Shown: positions 1 to 10,969 of the stretch, in pieces
How the letters are laid out: each line of letters opens with the position of its first letter
How positions within the stretch are numbered: position 1 is the first letter of the stretch
From: Erinaceus europaeus
Taxonomy: Eukaryota > Chordata > Mammalia > Eulipotyphla > Erinaceidae
Direction: 5' to 3'
NCBI RefSeq assembly: GCF_950295315.1
Contig: NC_080185.1
Location: 42,438,387-42,502,386 of the forward strand
DNA: 64,000 nucleotides
Position numbers and translations under genes: made by a program
Notes under the pieces: generated by a model
Database searches by the model: none
What the model was told of the DNA's origin: nothing
The model's input: only the letters and a program-made list of their open reading frames with translations

Positions 1-174
1 CTCCCAACCTGCAGGGGAGTCGCTTCACATGCTGTGGAGCAGGTCTGCAGGTGTTTATCTTTCTCTCCCCTTCTCTGTCTTTCCCGCCTCTCTCCATTTC
101 TCTTTGTCCTATCCAATAATGAGAACATCAATAACAATAATAACTGCAACAATAAAACAACAAGGGCAACAAAG
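1..174 (+). mobile_element. S1 SINE, 3' part, cut by window edge
   Basis: The window opens inside an S1 core (cctgcaggggagtcgcttc) and runs through the pyrimidine body and the A-rich tail with aacaataataac and aacaacaagggcaacaaa. The tRNA-like head lies outside the window. Confidence 0.85.
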
Positions 175-177
175 CTT

Positions 178-290
178 TAGCTGTAAGGATAGTCACTGGC
201 TGGCTGAATAAAGACTCTCAATTTGGCTGAACTGGTCTCAGGTGGTCTCTGATGACTACCCCATAACAGAACTAAGCTGAGGGCCTCAGA
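178..290 (+). mobile_element. Possible LTR 3' end (R-U5 fragment)
   Basis: A gaataaagact polyadenylation-type motif follows 'tcactggctggctgaataaa', which resembles the 39.1-kb LTR. The segment ends near 'cccataaca'. No U3 is visible, because S1 abuts directly. Weak call. Confidence 0.35.
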
Positions 291-976
291 TTATTCTGTA
301 ACTCCCTGTGGAGAATTAATTCACAACAAATTTGGCCTTTAATTGGCACTAAAATTACTGAGAAGTGTTGTCACAAAACGTGTGTCTTAACTTTATAGGT
401 GTAATTTGTCTATTAAAAATTTTAAGTCTGAAGTGTTTACTGACATAAATTTAATAAACCTCTATGATTCATTGTGTAAACTTCAATTCTAACCTTAAGT
501 AAAAAGCTAAATTGAATTTAGACATAATCTCAAAAATTCTTAGATTGTTCAATCAGTGCTTTTCCCACCTCATATGGTAATTTGGGTTTCCATACAGAAA
601 TCTGTATATGATCCAGCTATACAATATTAAGTAAACTTTTTAAAGTTTGATTTTTTAAAAATTTATTTATTTTCACCAGGGAAATATGTAGCTCCCACTT
701 AGGGTGTGTCTCAATCTTACTATTATTTCATAAAGACTTAAGGCTTTTTAAGTCAATTTGGCTAAATCCTTAAATTATAGATAGCTGTACATGTATTTAT
801 GTTAATACAAAACTTAATGTTTGCCACATTTATATTGGGCAAATTATTTAGTCTAAAGAAAAGAGGTATTTTGAGAAGAAGTATTTTAAATTGGTATAAA
901 AGAAAAGTATTTTTTAATATTTAAGCAACTATATGAGATTTATTGTGATTTTTTCTGTTATTGTCTCTTAAGTTGT
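291..976. other. AT-rich stretch without recognised feature
   Basis: AT-rich DNA with no ORF of note and no repeat I recognise. Confidence 0.5.
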
Positions 977-988
977 CAGATCAGAGTT

Positions 989-1336
989 ATATATATATAT
1001 ATATTGCCTCCCGGATTATTGCTGGGGCTAGGTGTCTGCACCACTAGCCCACTGCTCCTGGAGGCCATTTTCCCCCCTTTTGTTGGCCTTGTTGTTTATT
1101 ATTGCTATAGTTATTATTGTTGTTATTGCTGTCATTGTTGGATAGAACAGAGAGAAATGGAGAGTGGAGGGGAGACAGAGACAGGGAGAGAAAGATAGTC
1201 ACCTGCAGACATGCTTCACTGCTTGTGAAGTGACCCCCCCCCATGTGAGGAGCTGGGGGTTTGAACTGGGATCCTTATGCCGGTCCTTGCTCTTTGCACC
1301 ACGTGCACTTGACCCACTGTGCTACTGCCTGACTCC
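989..1336 (-). mobile_element. S1 SINE, full length, with 12-bp TSD
   Basis: A minus-strand S1 with long 3' tail, flanked by the direct repeat cagatcagagtt at 977-988 and 1337-1348. A short TA run (about 988-1003) lies at the 3' end of the element. The head 'gggagtcaggcagtagcaca' reads on the minus strand at the right end. Confidence 0.9.
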
Positions 1337-1348
1337 CAGATCAGAGTT

Positions 1349-1876
1349 TTAAAATGTAAAATTTTAATACATCCTGCTAGATATGCTCCGACTTAGTCAT
1401 AGTGACTCCGTGGGTGTTATGAAGAAAGTATAGAATGCTTCCTGGCTAAGAGTAAGAGAATGCTAGTTCTCTGAATGAAAGAGTGTAAATTGGTGAACAA
1501 AATAAACTTGTGATAGGTTTTTAGTAAGTAAACTGCTCAAATTTTAACAGTAAATGAAATTCTAATATTGTGCTTAAATTGTTTTATCATTTTTAAAATC
1601 ATACAACTTAAGAGGTGGTAATCATTTTATCCTGTCAGTGTCTTAAGTAGTGATATGGAGGTAGTATATGTCTATTTGTCAATAAAGACATTCTAAAACT
1701 GTATAAAGCATATGGGAATCAAAATATATTGAAGTCAATTCTAACCATTGGGTTATCAAACTCCTGAAGAGAGCCAACTGCTTTAGGGTAGGCAAGAGTG
1801 TGTTGGCTACATGCATTTCAATGAAAACCATGTCTGTGGAAAATAGGGGGGAGGAGTGTGTCCATAGCCACTCTGG
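1349..1876. other. AT-rich stretch without recognised feature
   Basis: No repeat or coding signal recognised. The ORF overlapping its right side on the minus strand has no family likeness. Confidence 0.4.
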
Positions 1877-2240
1877 TGTCAGGAATTTACTTGCCTGGTA
1901 TGAAGCTTGTTGGTATGTTTCATATTGGTTTGGTCTCCTTCCCCCCACCTCTGAGAGAATTGGTTTGGCCCTTTCTAGTTTCACGGGCGCCCTTCTCCCG
2001 GCCCCTGGAACCCCTACAGAGTTCCAGAGTTCTTGGCGCGGCAGCATGAGGAGATGGAGGACAGATCTGTGTGGTGATTAGTTTAAGGGTCTCTCTCTGC
2101 TGCCAGAACAGAAAGACAGGAGAGCACATGTTTGCCCGCTCATGAATAAAGCTTCTCTGCCCAGCCGTGTGTCTCTGGTCATCTCTGTCTACCGCTGCAA
2201 AGCTAGCCCGGCCTGCTGGAGCCCTGAACTTTAACGAAAG
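1877..2240 (+). mobile_element. Solo LTR of an endogenous retrovirus (probable)
   Basis: Begins TGTCAGG, has a GC-rich U3, and carries catgaataaagc at about 2140-2152 followed by a U5-like run ending near aaagctagcccgg. This R-U5 block resembles the one in the minus-strand LTR at 18253-18603 (catgaataaag, ctggtc, gctagcccg). The right end and TSD are not resolved. No gag, pol or env sequence is attached. Confidence 0.6.
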
Positions 2241-2379
2241 AAGCTGTGTATCTTTTGATATTCAGAGTGTCTAAAAGTTAGTTTTTGCTTTGTATATGCC
2301 TTAAGCCTGGGGTTTTTCACAGGTCTACCCCTGAACTCTTCTTATCCTGTCAGCCTGACAAAAGCCTTATTTATAATGG

Positions 2380-2510
2380 TTTTCGGCAGCACTCGGGATT
2401 AAAAAACTGTGACATGGGTGGCACTGGAAGGAACCATGCTGAGTGAAAAAAAGAGCCAAACAGAAAAAGCCAAACACTGAATAATCTCACTTGTATGTGG
2501 GGCTAAAAAA
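2380..2510 (+). mobile_element. L1 3' end fragment
   Basis: Contains the 'accatgctgagtgaaa' and 'aataatctcacttgtatgtgg' motifs typical of the L1 ORF2 end and 3' UTR. It is interrupted by a family A copy and appears to resume near 3231. Confidence 0.6.
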
Positions 2511-2935
2511 AAAATTTGATCAACAATTTGTTTGGCCTTGTATGTTAACTCTATTTTCAGCCACCAGGTTCCAGATGCTAGCAGGATACCAACCAGACTT
2601 CCCTGGACAGACAACCCCACTGATGTGTCCTGGAGCTCTGCTTCCCCAGAGCCCTTCCCCACTAAGGAAAGAGAGAGGCAGACTGGGAGTATGGATTGAC
2701 CTGTCAGTGCGCATGTTCAGCAGGGAAGCAATTACAGGAGCCAGACCTTCCACCTTCTGCATCCCACAATGACCTTGGGTTCATATTCCCAGAGGGATAA
2801 AGAATAAGAAAGCTATCAGAGGAGGGGATGGGATACAGAATTCTGGTGGTGGGAATTGTGTGGAGTTGCACCCCTCTTATCCTACGGTTTTGTCAATGTT
2901 TCCTTTTAATAAATAAATAAATAAGAAAAAAAAAG
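2511..2935 (+). mobile_element. Family A repeat
   Basis: Runs from caacaatttgtttggcc through the family body to an AAATAAATAAAT-rich tail at about 2908-2935. The polyA tail on the + strand sets its orientation. Confidence 0.8.
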
Positions 2936-2938
2936 CAG

Positions 2939-3230
2939 GGGGCTGGGTGGTAGTGCAGTGGGTAAAGTGCACAGACCCGCATAAGGATCCCAGGAGCCTC
3001 CCGGCTCCCCACCTGCAGGAGAGTCACTTCACAAGTGGTGAAGCAGCTCTGCAGGTGTCTATCTTTCTCTCCCCCTCTCTGTCTTCCCCTCCTCTCTCCA
3101 TTTCTCTCTGTCCTATCCAACAACAATGGCAGCAATAACAATAATAACGATGATAAACAACAAGGGCAACAAAAAAGGGAAAAAATAGCCTCCAGGAGTA
3201 GTAGTGGATTCGTAGTGCTGGGAAAAAAAG
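2939..3230 (+). mobile_element. S1 SINE
   Basis: Head 'gggctgggtggtagtgcag', core 'ccccacctgcaggagagtc', pyrimidine body, and an extended tail including 'gcctccaggagtag'. Confidence 0.85.
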
Positions 3231-3530
3231 CAAATATTAAGTGAGATAAACCAGGAAGGGAAAGATGAATATGGGATGAGCTTGCTCATGGACAGAAGCT
3301 GAAAACTAAGAAAGGAAGGGGGAAACACAAAGTAGAACTTGGGCTGGGTTTGGTGTATTTCACCAAAGTAAAGGACTGGGTGGGGCTGGGCAGGTCTTTT
3401 AGGTCCTGGTGCAGGATGGTGGAGGAGGATCTGGGCTGGGGGTGAGAGTGTTTCAAAAAAAAATTGAGAAATTTTACCCATGTATCAACAAGTATATTTA
3501 CTGCAAAGCATTAATCCCCCCAAAAAGAAG
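3231..3530 (+). mobile_element. L1 3' UTR fragment
   Basis: Carries gatgaatatgggatgagc and the 3' UTR phrase 'caccaaagtaaaggactgg' also found in the full-length L1 near 9720, and ends 'gcattaatccccccaaaaag'. Confidence 0.7.
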
Positions 3531-3544
3531 AAAAGAACAAAAAA

Positions 3545-3700
3545 GAAGATGTAGTGTTGGTAAGACAGCTCATGAGGATAATGTTCCTGACTTGTCATGT
3601 GCAAGACCCAGCTTCCAGCCTGTTCCCACCACACTGGGGAAAGCTTTGGTGTTGTGGGGGTTTTTCACAGCCCCCCTCCCTCTCTGAAAATGTTGTTTCA
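3545..3700 (+). mobile_element. Degenerate tRNA-like SINE
   Basis: 'gtaagacagctcatgaggat' followed by 'tgtgcaagacccagcttcca' resembles a diverged SINE head and B box. Low identity to S1-S5. Confidence 0.4.
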
Positions 3701-3759
3701 AAGAAGTGAAGCCTGGTGATGACAAAAAAAAGATGCATGCTTATATATATGTATAAGTA

Positions 3760-4150
3760 TATATAATTTTTTATTTATCAAAAGGAAACTGACTAGTCCA
3801 TAGGATAAGAGGGGTACAACTCCACATAATTCCCACCACCAGAACTCCATATCCCATCCCCTTCCCTGATAGCTTTCCTATTCTTTATCCCTCTGGGAGT
3901 ATAGACCCAAGGTCATTGTGGGGTGCAGAAGGTAGAAGGTCTGGCTTCTGTAATTGCTTCCCCGCTGAACATGGGTATTGACAGGTCAATCCATACTCCC
4001 AGCTTGCCTTTCTTTTTCCCTAGTGAGAGAGGGCTTTGGGTAAGTGGAGCTCCAGGACACATTGGTGGGTTGTCTGTCCAGGGAAGTCTGGTTGGCATCA
4101 TGCTAGCATCTGGAACCTGGTGGTTGAAAAGAGAGTTAACATACAAAGCC
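3760..4150 (-). mobile_element. Family A repeat, 3' part (host of the full-length L1)
   Basis: A minus-strand family A copy starting with its tail at 'ttttttatttatcaaaagg'. It stops at atacaaagcc (4150) and resumes at 10428 with aaacaaattgttgacc. This fixes the insertion point of the L1 between them. Confidence 0.85.
4138..4150 (+). repeat. Target-site duplication, left copy (L1)
   Basis: aacatacaaagcc is repeated exactly at 10415-10427. The upstream junction TT/AACA is close to the L1 endonuclease preference TT/AAAA. Confidence 0.85.
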
Positions 4151-4808
4151 AGGAGGAGATTCGACTTCCGGAGGCGGAGCTACGAGCAGCAGATCGCTTT
4201 CTCTCCTCTCCTCTCCTCTCCTCTCCCGGATCAACTAGGAATACCAAAGGAGACCACCCGGACCGAAACAAGACAGGACTAGAATGACCACAGAAACCCA
4301 GTAAATCACCCGTGAGTAAAAACACGCGTGGCTGGTGACAGAGAGGAGAGAGGGGCCTAAGGAGAGATTAAGTGACTGCTAACAGTTCGACACTTTGTCA
4401 GTGGAGACACCACCTCCAGTCTGCTCCACCAACAAGGGGACAGCCGAAGGGAGGAAAGGACTCCCCAGAGACTCACCAAGTGCAACTCTGAGTCTCCATT
4501 GCTACTACCCTCAGAATCTGGAGCAGCAACAGAGAGGGACACCAGGGTACAGAGATCTAACCGGGAAACTCAGAAGACCTATACCTCGGTGGCATAGCTG
4601 AGGGGATGTGAAAGTCTCTTTGCATAACCACAGGATTATCTCTGCCACACCCTGCTTTATCTCTTGGTCAGGAGTCAGTGATTAAGCTAGGAAGCCTATT
4701 GATAGTTTAAAAGCCCTCAGGCTCCCATAGCCTACAGGGGAAAAAAAAAAGGCTTTTACACCACTGAACTCCAACTCAGGGATTGAAAAAACTGTTAACT
4801 TATTTAAA
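4151..4808 (+). promoter_or_regulatory. L1 5' UTR / internal promoter region
   Basis: About 658 bp between the TSD and the ORF1 start. It opens 'aggaggagattcgacttccgg', is followed by a (ctctc) run at 4200-4226, and becomes A-rich just before ORF1. L1 5' UTRs hold an internal RNA polymerase II promoter; here I infer that from position only. I do not see repeated monomers of the mouse type. Confidence 0.7.
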
Positions 4809-5687
4809 ATGGTTAAAACAACAAGAAAAAATATTGGAGACTCGAACCAGGACAGGAGTCCAGCTAAAAGTCCTCCAGAGGGTGAAGCACAAAACAACGA
4901 GTTCAACATCCAAACATTAGCTAAAGAAATAATAACAGGAGTGAGTAAAGAATTTGAAAAAATTGTAATCAGAAATGCAGGAACAACAAATGAGAATATG
5001 GAAGAAAATTCTAATTATCTCATGGTTATTAGAGAGCTGAAAGCTGAAATCGCTGAGCTAAGAAGGCAACTAGCTGAACAAGCTAAAACAGTATCACAGC
5101 AGGGCAACAAAATAGATGAACTCCAGAAAGCAGTAGAGGGCAGAGAGAATAGAATCAATGAGGCTGAAGACAGAATTAGCAAGATTGAGGATGAATTAGA
5201 GACAACTAAAAAAGAAGTAAGAGATCTCAAAAAGAGATTAAGAGATGCTGAAAACAACAACAGAGTCCTATGGGATGACTTCAAAAGAAACAATGTACGC
5301 ATTATTGGCTTACCAGAGGAAGAAAGAGAAGGGGAGGAAGAAAGCGTTCTCCAGGCCATAATAGCTGAAAATTTCTCTAGTCTAGACAACACCAAAGACA
5401 TAAAGATTCAAGAAGCCCAGAGGGTCCCAAACAGAATTAACCCAGACCTAAAGACACCAAGACATGTCATACTTAGATTGGAAAGGAATAAGGATAAAGA
5501 AAGGATCCTCAAGGCTGCAAGAGAAAAACAAAGAGTCACCTACAAAGGAAAACCCATAAGATTAGCAGCAGACTTCTCCATACAAACACTACAGGCCAGA
5601 AGAGAATGGCAAGATATCTATCGAGTGCTCAATGAGAAAGGCTTTCAGCCAAGAATACTATATCCTGCTAGATTGTCATTCAACTAG
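4809..5687 (+). CDS. L1 ORF1 protein (RNA-binding chaperone)
   Basis: Encodes 292 residues, uninterrupted. ORF1p coats L1 RNA as a trimer and acts as a nucleic-acid chaperone in the L1 ribonucleoprotein. Visible parts: a basic N terminus (MVKTTRKN); a long heptad-rich coiled coil, roughly residues 70-150, with ELRRQLAEQAKTV and EDRISKIEDELETTKKE; an RRM-like segment beginning NNVRIIGLPEEE at about residue 160; and a C-terminal domain with KTPRHVILRL, REKQRVTYKGKPIRLAADFS and QPRILYPARLSF. It is somewhat shorter than human ORF1p (338 residues), mainly in the N-terminal and coiled-coil part. The start was chosen because it precedes the basic N terminus and the A-rich leader. ORF2 follows after 151 bp. 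Confidence 0.92.
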   Translation: MVKTTRKNIGDSNQDRSPAKSPPEGEAQNNEFNIQTLAKEIITGVSKEFEKIVIRNAGTTNENMEENSNYLMVIRELKAEIAELRRQLAEQAKTVSQQGNKIDELQKAVEGRENRINEAEDRISKIEDELETTKKEVRDLKKRLRDAENNNRVLWDDFKRNNVRIIGLPEEEREGEEESVLQAIIAENFSSLDNTKDIKIQEAQRVPNRINPDLKTPRHVILRLERNKDKERILKAAREKQRVTYKGKPIRLAADFSIQTLQARREWQDIYRVLNEKGFQPRILYPARLSFN

Positions 5688-5838
5688 ATGGAAGCATCAA
5701 AACCTTCTCAGACAAGCAACAGTTGAAGGAAGCAACCATCACCAAGCCTGTCCTGAAAGAAGTTCTGAAAGGTCTCCTATAAACAACCAGACCACCACAA
5801 ATAGGACATATATCAAAACACTCTAAAACTCTACAAGA

Positions 5839-8800
5839 ATGTCGTTAAAATATCTTCAATCTTTGATATCAATAAATGTCAATGGCCTGAATTCACCTAT
5901 TAAAAGATACAGAGTAGGAAGATGGATCAGAAAACACAACCCAACAATATGTTGTCTACAGGAAACTCACCTAACGCAACAAGACAAACACAGACTTAAA
6001 GTGAAAGGATGGAAAACTATCATTCAAGCCAATGGCCCACAAAAAAGGGCAGGAACAGCTATTCTCATATCTGACATGATAGACTTTAAAATAGATAAGA
6101 TTAAAAAAGATAGGAATGGACACTACTTAATGCTCAGAGGATCAGTCAATCAAGAGGACTTAACAATTATTAATATCTATGCACCCAATGAGAAGCCATC
6201 TAAATACATCAAACTTCTACTGAAAGAGCTACAACAATATATTAACAGTAACACAATCATAGTAGGGGACTTCAACACCCCACTATCTCAACTTGACAGA
6301 TCATCCAGGCAGAAAATCAGTAAAGACATAAAGGAGCTAAATGAAGAGATAGATAAACTAGAACTATTGGACATTTTCAGAGTCATTCATCCCAAGAAAC
6401 TGGAATACACATTTTACTCAAATCCACATGGATCATTCTCAAGGATAGACCATATGTTAGCTCACAAAGACAGCATCAGGCTATTCAAGAGCACTGAAAT
6501 CATCCCAAGCATCTTCTCAGACCACAGTGGAACTAAACTAACACTTAACAATCAACAAAAGATTAGTAACAGTGCCAAAATGTGGAAGCTCAACAGTACA
6601 CTTCTTAACAAATTCTGGGTCAAAGAAGAAATCAAGGAAGAAATCAAAATGTTTCGAGAGTTCAATGAAAATGAAGACACAAGCTATCAAAATATATGGG
6701 ACACAGCTAAAGCAGTCCTAAGAGGGAAGTTCATAGCTATACAAGCACACATTAGGAAACAAGAAAAGGCACAAATAAACAGCCTGATTGCACATCTTAA
6801 AGACCTAGAAGAAGAACAACAAAGGAATCCTAAAGCAACCAGAAGGACAGAAATTACTAAAGTTAGGGCAGAAATAAATAACATTGAGAATAGGAAAACC
6901 ATACAAAAGATCAATGAAAGTAAATGTTGGTTCTTCGAAAGAGTAAACAAAATCGACAAACCTTTAGCCAGACTCACAAAACAAAAAAGGGAGAAGACCC
7001 AAATAAATCGGATAGTAAATGAAAGAGGAGAAATCACAACAGACACTGCAGAAATTCAACATATCATGCGAGGCTTCTATGAACAACTATATGCCACCAA
7101 GCTAGAGAACCTGGAAGAAATGAATGATTTCCTAGATACCTACCAACTGCCAAAACTAAGTAAAGAGGAAGTGGATAACATGAACAGGCCCATCACAGCT
7201 AATGAAATTGAAACAGTTATCAAAAATCTTCCCAAAAATAAAAGTCCTGGACCAGATGGTTTTACAAATGAATTCTACAAAACTTTCAAAGAAGAACTAA
7301 TACCTCTACTTTTAAAAGTCTTCCAGAAGATTGAAGACACTGGAGTACTCCCTGCCAGCTTCTATGAAGCCAACATCACCCTGATACCAAAAGCAGACAG
7401 GGACACAACCAAAAAAGAAAACTACAGACCAATATCTCTGATGAACATAGATGCGAAAATATTGAACAAAATTCTAGCCAACTGGATACAGCAGTATATC
7501 AAAAAAATTGTTCATCATGATCAAGTGGGGTTTATCCCAGGCATGCAAGGTTGGTTTAATATACGTAAGTCAATCAATGTGATCCACCACATCAACAAAA
7601 GCAAGACCAAAAACCACATGGTCATATCAATAGATGCAGAGAAAGCCTTTGACAAAATACAACATCCCTTTATGATCAAAACACTACAAAAATGGGAATA
7701 GATGGAAAATTCCTCAAGATAGTGGAGTCTATATATAGCAAACCTACAGCCAACATCATACTCAATGGTGAAAAACTGGAAGCATTTCCCCTCAGATCAG
7801 GTACTAGACAGGGCTGCCCACTATCACCATTACTATTCAATATAGTGTTGGAAGTTCTTGCCATAGCAATCAGGCAGGAGCAAGGAATTAAAGGCATACA
7901 GATTGGAAGAGAAGAAGTCAAACTCTCCTTATTTGCAGATGACATGATAGTATACATGGAAAAACCTAAGGAATCCAGCAAGAAGCTTTTGGAAATCATC
8001 AGGCAATACAGTAATGTGTCAGGCTATAAAATTAACATTCAAAAGTCAGTGGCATTCCTCTATGCAAACACTAAGTTAGAAGAAATTGAAATCCAGAAAT
8101 CAGTTCCTTTTTCTATAGCAACAAAAACAATAAAATATCTAGGAGTAAACCTAACCAAAGAAGTGAAAGACTTGTATACTGAAAATTATGAGTCACTACT
8201 CAAAGAAATTGAAAAAGACACAAAGAAGTGGAAAGATATTCCATGTTCATGGGTTGGAAGAATTAACATCATCAAAATGAATATATTACCCAGAGCCATC
8301 TACAAATTTAATGCTATCCCCATCAAGATCCCAAGCACATTTTTTAGGAGAATAGAAAAAATGCTACAAATGTTTATCTGGAACCAGAAAAGACCTAGAA
8401 TTGCCAAAACAATCTTGAGAAAAAAGAACAGAACCGGAGGCATCACACTCCCAGATCTCAAACTGTATTATAGGGCCATTGTCATCAAAACTGCTTGGTA
8501 CTGGAACATGAACAGACACACTGACCAGTGGAATAGAATTGAGAGCCCAGAAATGAGGTCCCACACGTATGGACATCTAATCTTTGATAAAGGGGCCCAG
8601 ACTATTATATGGGGGAAGCAGAGTCTCTTCAACAAATGGTGTTGGAAACAATGGGTTGAAACATGCAGAAGAATGAAACTGAGTCACTGTATTTCACCAA
8701 ATACAAAAGTAAATTCCAAGTGGATCAAGGACTTGGATGTTAGACCAGAAACTATCAGATACTTAGAGGAAAATATTGGAAGAACTTTTTTCCGCATAAA

Positions 8801-9663
8801 TTTTAAAGACATTTTCAATGAAACGAATCCAATTACAAGGAAGACTAAGGCAAGTATAAACCTATGGGACTACATCAAATTAAAAAGCTTCTTCACAGCA
8901 AAAGAAACCACTACCCAAATCAAGAGACCCCTCACAGAATGGGAGAAGATCTTTACATGCCATACATCAGATAAGAGTTTAATAACCAACATATATAAAG
9001 AGCTTGCCAGACTCAACAACAAGACAACAAATAACCCCATCCAAAAATGGGGGGAGGACTTGGACAGAATATTCACTACAGAAGAGATCCAAAAGGCCGA
9101 GAAACACATGAAAAAATGCTCCAAGTCTCTGATTGTCAGAGAAATGCAAATCAAGACAACAATGAGATATCACTTCACTCCTGTGAGAACGTCATACATC
9201 AGAAAAGGTAACAGCAGCAAATGCTGGAGAGGGTGTGGGGGTCAAAGGAACCCTCCTGCACTGCTGGTGGGAATGTCAATTGGTCCAACCTCTGTGGAGA
9301 ACAGTCTGGAGAACTCTCAGAAGGCTAGAAATGGACCTACCCTATGACCCTGCAATTCCCCTCCTGGGGATATATCCTAAGGAACCCAAAACAGCCATCC
9401 AAAAAGATCTGTGTACACATATGTTCTTGGCAGCACAATTTGTAATAGCCAAAACCTGGAAGCAACCCAGGTGTCCAACAACAGATGAGTGGCTGAGCAA
9501 GTTGTGGTATATATACACAATGGAATACTACACAGCTGTAAAAAATGGTGACTTCACTGTTTTCAGCCGATCTTGGATGGACCTTGAAAAAATCATGTTG
9601 AGTGAAATAAGTCAGAAACAGAAGGATGAATACGGGATGATCTCACTCTCAGGCCGAAGTTGA
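5839..9663 (+). pseudogene. L1 ORF2 (endonuclease / reverse transcriptase), two frameshifts
   Basis: Spans 3825 bp, the expected size for an ORF2 of about 1275 residues. ORF2p nicks target DNA and primes reverse transcription of L1 RNA there. First frame (5839-7701): endonuclease with [28 protein letters not shown] and SDHSGTKL, carrying the expected Asn, Glu, Asp and His active-site residues, then RT motifs [40 protein letters not shown] and [14 protein letters not shown] run of only five A (7688-7692) shifts frame and gives TAG at 7699-7701. Second frame (7692-9347): [14 protein letters not shown], the catalytic FADDMIVYM and the thumb region. A run of five G (9237-9241) shifts frame again inside the Cys-rich domain, which ends in the first frame with HCWWEC and stops at 9661-9663. 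A related fragment at 24.0 kb has four G at that site. Confidence 0.92.
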
Positions 9664-9855
9664 AAAACAAGATTAGAAAAGAAAACACAAGTCGAACCTG
9701 AAATGGAATTGGAGTATTACACCAAAGTAAAAGACTCTGGGGTAGGTGGGTGGGTGGGGAGAATACAGGTCCATGAAAAATGATGAATGAAATAGTGGGG
9801 GTTGTATTGTTAATTGGGAATCTGGGGAATGTTATGCATGTAAAAAAAAAAAAAA
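9664..9855 (+). mobile_element. L1 3' UTR and first A-run
   Basis: Contains 'caccaaagtaaaagactctg' and a G-rich block at 9739-9759 with four G-runs. It ends in 14 A at 9842-9855 with no preceding AATAAA; this weak signal fits read-through into the transduced segment. Confidence 0.8.
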
Positions 9856-10414
9856 GAAGTAGAAACGCAAAGCAGAAATTGACTGAGTTTGGAGTATGGC
9901 ACCAAAGTAAGAAAGCAGAAGTACACTAGAGTTTGCAGTGAGTACCTCCCTAATACTTCCTCTCCACTTTTCCAAGCTTTGGGTCCATGATTGCTCAACA
10001 ATTTGTTTGGCTTTTATATGTTAACTCTCTTTTCAGTCACCAGGTTCCAGGTGTCATCAGGATACCGGCCAGACTTCCCTGGATTGAAGACCCTACCAAT
10101 ATGTCCTGGAGCTCAGCTTCCCCAGAGACACACCCTACTAGGGAAAGAGAGAGGCAGACTGGGAGTATGGACCGACCAGTCAACATCCATGTTCAGTGGG
10201 GAAGCAATTACAGAAGCCAGACCTTCTACCTTCTGCAACCCACAATGACCTTGGGTCCATGCTCCCAGAGGGATAGAGAATGGGAAAGCTATCATGGGAG
10301 GGGGTGGGATATGGAGATTGGGCGGTGGGAATTGTGTGGAGTTGTACCCCTCCTACCCTATGGTTTTGTTAATTAATCCTTTCTTAAATAAAAAAGAAAA
10401 AAAAAAGAAAAAAA
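9856..10414 (+). mobile_element. Transduced 3' flank: L1-tail-like piece plus family A
   Basis: 9857-9930 looks like a diverged L1 3' UTR (gagtttggagtatggcacca). A + strand family A copy follows from about 9935 and ends with a polyadenylation-type AAATAAA at about 10386 and an A-rich tail. The TSD immediately follows. A separate later insertion of family A cannot be excluded, but I see no second TSD for it. Confidence 0.7.
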
Positions 10415-10427
10415 AACATACAAAGCC
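10415..10427 (+). repeat. Target-site duplication, right copy (L1)
   Basis: Exact copy of 4138-4150. Confidence 0.85.
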
Positions 10428-10860
10428 AAACAAATTGTTGACCAATTATGGACATAATGGCTGGAATAGTGCAGATGAAGAGTTGCGGGGGCCTCCATTT
10501 TGTAGGTAGGTAGTAGGCATATTTTAGTTATATTCCAAAGGGCCTGTGGCTATACTAGTGTTTTTTTTTGTTTTGTTTTTTGTTTTTTTTTTGCCTGAGC
10601 CTGAAATCTGATATGCAGGTAGATCTTTATTGTCTGGGGAGATGATGTCATGGCTGGCAGAAGGACCAGAGAGCTGGATCAGGGAAGAGAGTAGCTCCCA
10701 TATATGGGAACGGTGTATAAATATTGTTGACTGTGCATGCTCATATATTAAAAAGTTTAAAATATCTTGCCACTTCTGTATTATGTACACTGGAATGAAA
10801 TGGTCTTCCCAGAACATACTATTATAAGAATAACCTTGGGGAAGGGTGGCGGACAGCTCA
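10428..10860 (-). mobile_element. Family A repeat, 5' part (continues from 4150)
   Basis: Continues the minus-strand family A interrupted at 4150. It matches the 5' half of the complete copy at 48689-49550: 'ggaatagtgcagatgaagag', 'catattttagttatattcca', an internal T-rich run, and 'ggtgtataaatattgttgac'. A degenerate SINE-like piece follows at about 10845-10965. Confidence 0.85.
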
Positions 10861-10969
10861 TCCAATAAAGCCTTTGTTTTACCATGTGTGAAGGTCTGGG
10901 TTTAAGCTCTAGTGTATTGGTGGGAATTTACCAGCCAAGTTTGTTTCCCCAACATTTAAAAGTTTGTCA

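Larger units (their letters stand above)
4151..10414 (+). mobile_element. Full-length L1 retrotransposon with 3' transduction
   Basis: Order: 5' UTR (4151-4808), ORF1 (4809-5687), 151-bp spacer, ORF2 (5839-9663, two frameshifts), 3' UTR (9664-9841), A-run (9842-9855), then about 530 bp of extra sequence ending in a second A-rich tail (about 10387-10414). The 13-bp TSD lies outside the second tail, not the first, so the extra segment seems to have moved with the element. ORF1 is intact and ORF2 is broken only by two single-base homopolymer changes, so the copy is fairly young. Autonomous activity is unlikely as written because ORF2 is interrupted before the RT catalytic motif. Confidence 0.9.

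Noticed and set aside
1877..2240. Complete provirus linked to one of the LTRs
   Set aside because: No gag, pro, pol or env sequence was seen near any LTR in the window.
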